The notes beneath the pieces were generated by a model. It was not told the origin of the DNA, made no database searches, and worked only from the letters and a program-made list of their open reading frames with translations. Below are positions 44,086 through 46,410 of a stretch of 46,410 nt of DNA, piece after piece. The stretch lies in the NCBI RefSeq assembly GCF_030538595.1, contig NZ_JAUNTS010000015.1:1-46410 (forward strand). The letters are read 5' to 3'. Source of the DNA: Kocuria sp. (lineage in GTDB: Bacteria > Actinomycetota > Actinomycetes > Actinomycetales > Micrococcaceae). A program made the position numbers and the translations under genes. The stretch's first letter is position 1. Each line of letters starts with the position of its first letter.

Positions 44086-45275
44086 TGGACCACCTTCCAT
44101 CCGTTTGCGGTGAGCGCTTCCACCAGTTCGTCCCGGCGGTTGGGCTCCACGGAGACCTCCGCCAGACCCACCGGTTGGCCCGGTGAGTGATCAAGTCTCA
44201 AGTCTTCCAGGTTGATCCCGATCTCCCCGATGAAGCTGAGCAGATGGGCAATGGTGCCCGGCACGTCATCCACCAGGACGGTGAGCTGCGCGAATGCCTT
44301 GGGCGCTCCGCCGTGTTTGCCCGGGATGCGGGCCTGACCGGCGTTGCCTTCGGAAATCAGCTGCGCCACATCCAACCGAGACCCCGGTGCCGTGGGAGCC
44401 TCCAAGGTGGCGATGAGCCGTTGCAGGTCCTCCTGCACTCCGTGCAACGCTGGGACCACGGAGGCCGCATTGGCGGTCAGGATCTGTACCCACAACCCGG
44501 GATCGGACCCGGCAATCCGGGTGGTGTCCCGCAACCCCTGACCGGACAGCGCCAGGTGGTGCAGCGGGGTGTCCTGCAGCCGGGAGGCCAGCAGGGAGGA
44601 CATCACCTGGGGCAGGTGGGAAATCAGTGCCACGGTGGTGTCGTGTTCATCGGCGGACATCTCCGTGACGGTGGCTCCCAGCTCCACCGCGAGCGCCTTG
44701 ACCAACCGACGAGTGGAGGGAGCGGTCTGCGGCGCCGAGCACAACACCCACGGCATGGAGGTGAAGAGTTCACCGCGTGCTGCCACCGGCCCGGATTTCT
44801 CCCGCCCGGCCATGGGGTGAGAACCCACGTAACGTGTCAGATCAGCCCCGCGTTCTTCCAGCCCGCGCAGGATGGAGCCCTTGACCGATGCCACATCTGT
44901 GACCACGGCGTCTGGGAACTCCCGCAGGGCAGCCGCCACAAGATCCACTGTCACATCCGGCGGGGTGGCCACCACCACCAGCTGCGGAGCCAGCACCGGG
45001 CGATCCTGCGGCCCCTCTGCTGGGCCGGCACCACCGCCACCCGCAGCCGCCCCTGCAGCCCAGGCACGTTCACTCAGTCCAGCGCCAATGTCCTCCCCCA
45101 CGGCTTCAGTGGTCGGGGAGGCATCCCGCAGCCAGGTTTCCACCCCTAGGTTGCGCAGGCCCAACCCGATGGAAGCACCCAGCAACCCGGCGCCGATGAT
45201 CAGGACGGAACCAACCGGGGCCGTCGTCGTCATCTCCGGGGTGCGCTCAGGAGCCGAACGCCCCTGGTCAGCCAC
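44082..45275 (-). CDS. tyrA: Prephenate dehydrogenase
   Basis: A 397-residue NAD-dependent enzyme of tyrosine synthesis. Rossmann loop LIIGAGLLGASIGLGLRNLG near residue 25; VTDVASVKGSIL, YVGSHPMAGREKSG and SALISHLPQV-like VALISHLPQVMSSLLASRL carry the substrate site; the last ~80 residues form an ACT domain (LTVLVDDVPGTIAHLLSFIG) for feedback control. There is an unusual Ala/Gly-rich insertion after the Rossmann motif (WAAGAAAGGGGAGPAEG). The GTG at 45275 sits 1 base from the rluB stop; an ATG at 45233 is the alternative. Confidence 0.93.
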   Translation of the reverse strand: MADQGRSAPERTPEMTTTAPVGSVLIIGAGLLGASIGLGLRNLGVETWLRDASPTTEAVGEDIGAGLSERAWAAGAAAGGGGAGPAEGPQDRPVLAPQLVVVATPPDVTVDLVAAALREFPDAVVTDVASVKGSILRGLEERGADLTRYVGSHPMAGREKSGPVAARGELFTSMPWVLCSAPQTAPSTRRLVKALAVELGATVTEMSADEHDTTVALISHLPQVMSSLLASRLQDTPLHHLALSGQGLRDTTRIAGSDPGLWVQILTANAASVVPALHGVQEDLQRLIATLEAPTAPGSRLDVAQLISEGNAGQARIPGKHGGAPKAFAQLTVLVDDVPGTIAHLLSFIGEIGINLEDLRLDHSPGQPVGLAEVSVEPNRRDELVEALTANGWKVVQ

Positions 45276-45276
45276 C

Positions 45277-46383
45277 TCAGCTGCTCAATCCCACGGAAGC
45301 CAGCAGATGACCCACCTCCGTCTTGGAAAGGTCACGGACCACACCCTGTTTCTGGTTGCCAATGCGGATGGGGCCGATCTGGGTGCGGACCAGGCGCTCC
45401 ACGGGGTGGCCCACGGCATCAAAGAGGCGGCGCACAATGCGGTTACGGCCCGAGTGCAGGATCACCTCCACCAGAATGTGCCCAGGTACGGAATCCACCA
45501 GACGGAAGGAATCCACCTTGGCGATTCCGTCCTCCAACATGATTCCCTCCTTCATCTGTTCGCCAATGCCCTTTTCCATGGGGCCGCGGACCTGCACCAG
45601 ATAGGTCTTGGGAACTTCGTAGGAGGGGTGGGTGAGGCGGTTGGTCAACTCGCCGTCGTTGGTCAGCAGCAGCAACCCTTCGGTTTCAATGTCCAGGCGC
45701 CCCACGTGGAACACCCGGTGCTGGTGACGGTGCGAAACCAGGAAATCGGAGATGCACGGGCGCCCCTCCTGATCTTCCATGGTGGAAATGACACCTTCGG
45801 GTTTGTTGAAGGCGTAGTACACCAGCTTGTCATCCAGCTGAATCGGCAACCCGTCCACGGTGATTTCCGCGGTCTTGGGGTCTACTCGCACGCCCAGTTC
45901 GGTGATCACTTCACCATCGACCATCACACGGCCTTCGGTGATCATGTCCTCACACACTCGCCGCGATGCCACACCTGCGTTGGCCAGCAGCTTCTGCAGG
46001 CGCACACCCTCAGAATCATGGATGTCCAGGCGATCCACCGGCGGGTTCTTGGGACGACGCCGACGGTGCGGCCCGTAGATTGCCACCTTGTCCGGCATCT
46101 TCCGGCCGTAGCGGTCGGTGTTGCCGTAGGCGCGCTCGCTCCTGTCCCGCGCTGGGATGTTGCCCTTGGCTCCCAGCTTGCCTGCACCGGCTTTCCCCGG
46201 ACGAGGCTTGCTGCCCGGAGCGGAACTCGACTTGGCGGGGCCGGATTTGGGTGCGCCGGCCTTGGCCGGGCCTGACTTAGGTGCACCGCTCCGATCTGCA
46301 CCGGGCCTGCCGGAGCTCGGCTTTCCTGCACCGGGCTTGCCGCTGCGAGCACCTGGGCCTCCGGCACCTGCTCCACGCCCCAT
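45277..46383 (-). CDS. rluB: 23S rRNA pseudouridine synthase (RluB family), 5' end uncertain
   Basis: A 368-residue enzyme as read here. S4 RNA-binding domain (VRLQKLLANAGVASRRVCED), then the catalytic domain with the active Asp in HVGRLDIETEGLLLLTND and a final GRNRIVRRLFDAVGHPVERL. The first ~115 residues are a basic Gly/Pro/Ser/Lys-rich tail, low in complexity. The reading frame stays open to the window edge beyond the ATG at 46383, so the gene may begin outside. Confidence 0.9.
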   Translation of the reverse strand: MGRGAGAGGPGARSGKPGAGKPSSGRPGADRSGAPKSGPAKAGAPKSGPAKSSSAPGSKPRPGKAGAGKLGAKGNIPARDRSERAYGNTDRYGRKMPDKVAIYGPHRRRRPKNPPVDRLDIHDSEGVRLQKLLANAGVASRRVCEDMITEGRVMVDGEVITELGVRVDPKTAEITVDGLPIQLDDKLVYYAFNKPEGVISTMEDQEGRPCISDFLVSHRHQHRVFHVGRLDIETEGLLLLTNDGELTNRLTHPSYEVPKTYLVQVRGPMEKGIGEQMKEGIMLEDGIAKVDSFRLVDSVPGHILVEVILHSGRNRIVRRLFDAVGHPVERLVRTQIGPIRIGNQKQGVVRDLSKTEVGHLLASVGLSS

Positions 46384-46410
46384 GGGGCTACCTGATCCAG
46401 GGCGGCCACC

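Overview
The window reads as a high-GC actinobacterial chromosome, most likely from Micrococcales (a Micrococcaceae-like organism). The support is the order rluB-tyrA-cmk-der, a long pyruvate carboxylase (biotin carboxylase, carboxyltransferase and biotinyl domains in one chain), a furA-katG pair, a Pls-type poly-amino-acid synthetase, frequent GTG starts and overlapping start/stop codons. The genus is inference.

Layout. (1) 0.3-5.1 kb, minus strand: a pair of uncharacterised genes (one with TPR-like helices), then a long SF1 helicase with a C-terminal DUF2726-like nuclease domain, visibly lower in GC than its neighbours and probably acquired. (2) 5.4-8.1 kb: a flavin electron-transfer operon (ferric-reductase-like membrane flavoprotein, FMN-binding exported protein, ApbE flavinyltransferase). 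(3) 8.4-11.4 kb: an ABC importer of the ABC_sub_bind/TrpXYZ type. (4) 11.5-17.5 kb: a PPTase, an M1-type peptidase and a Pls-type single-module NRPS, a plausible poly-amino-acid locus. (5) 17.6-20.4 kb: furA-katG. (6) 20.5-36.8 kb: a genomic island holding vapBC, a type I BREX phage-defence operon (brxA-brxB-brxC-pglX-pglZ-brxL, 21.75-34.13 kb), a decayed IS3-family element, the tail of an IS481-family transposase and an IS1249-like element with terminal inverted repeats. (7) 36.86-46.4 kb, minus strand: tRNA-Pro(GGG), pyc, a small DUF3800-like gene flanked by repeats, then der, cmk, tyrA and rluB, the last running to the window edge.

The BREX operon is tightly packed: four junctions are 4-base start/stop overlaps and one is a 2-base gap, so it is probably one transcript. 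Its first gene, brxA, carries an in-frame TAG; reading continues in the same frame to the normal overlap with brxB, so one substitution explains it. The other five genes look intact. brxL carries a G7 tract followed by a G5 tract, a possible slippage switch. The island ends at the 3' side of tRNA-Pro, but I see no integrase and no second copy of the tRNA end.

The other unusual layer is palindromic DNA. Three hairpins (5290-5352, 40862-40922, 41679-41728) share a CATG/CATGAT stem base and a nearby CGGCGAG-type tail but have unrelated, self-complementary stem interiors. Two of them are preceded by copies of a 50-bp direct repeat (40796-40845, 41613-41662), and these two units bracket a candidate small RNA and the DUF3800-like gene. 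Two further long palindromes (94-163, 8272-8318) may be a second family.
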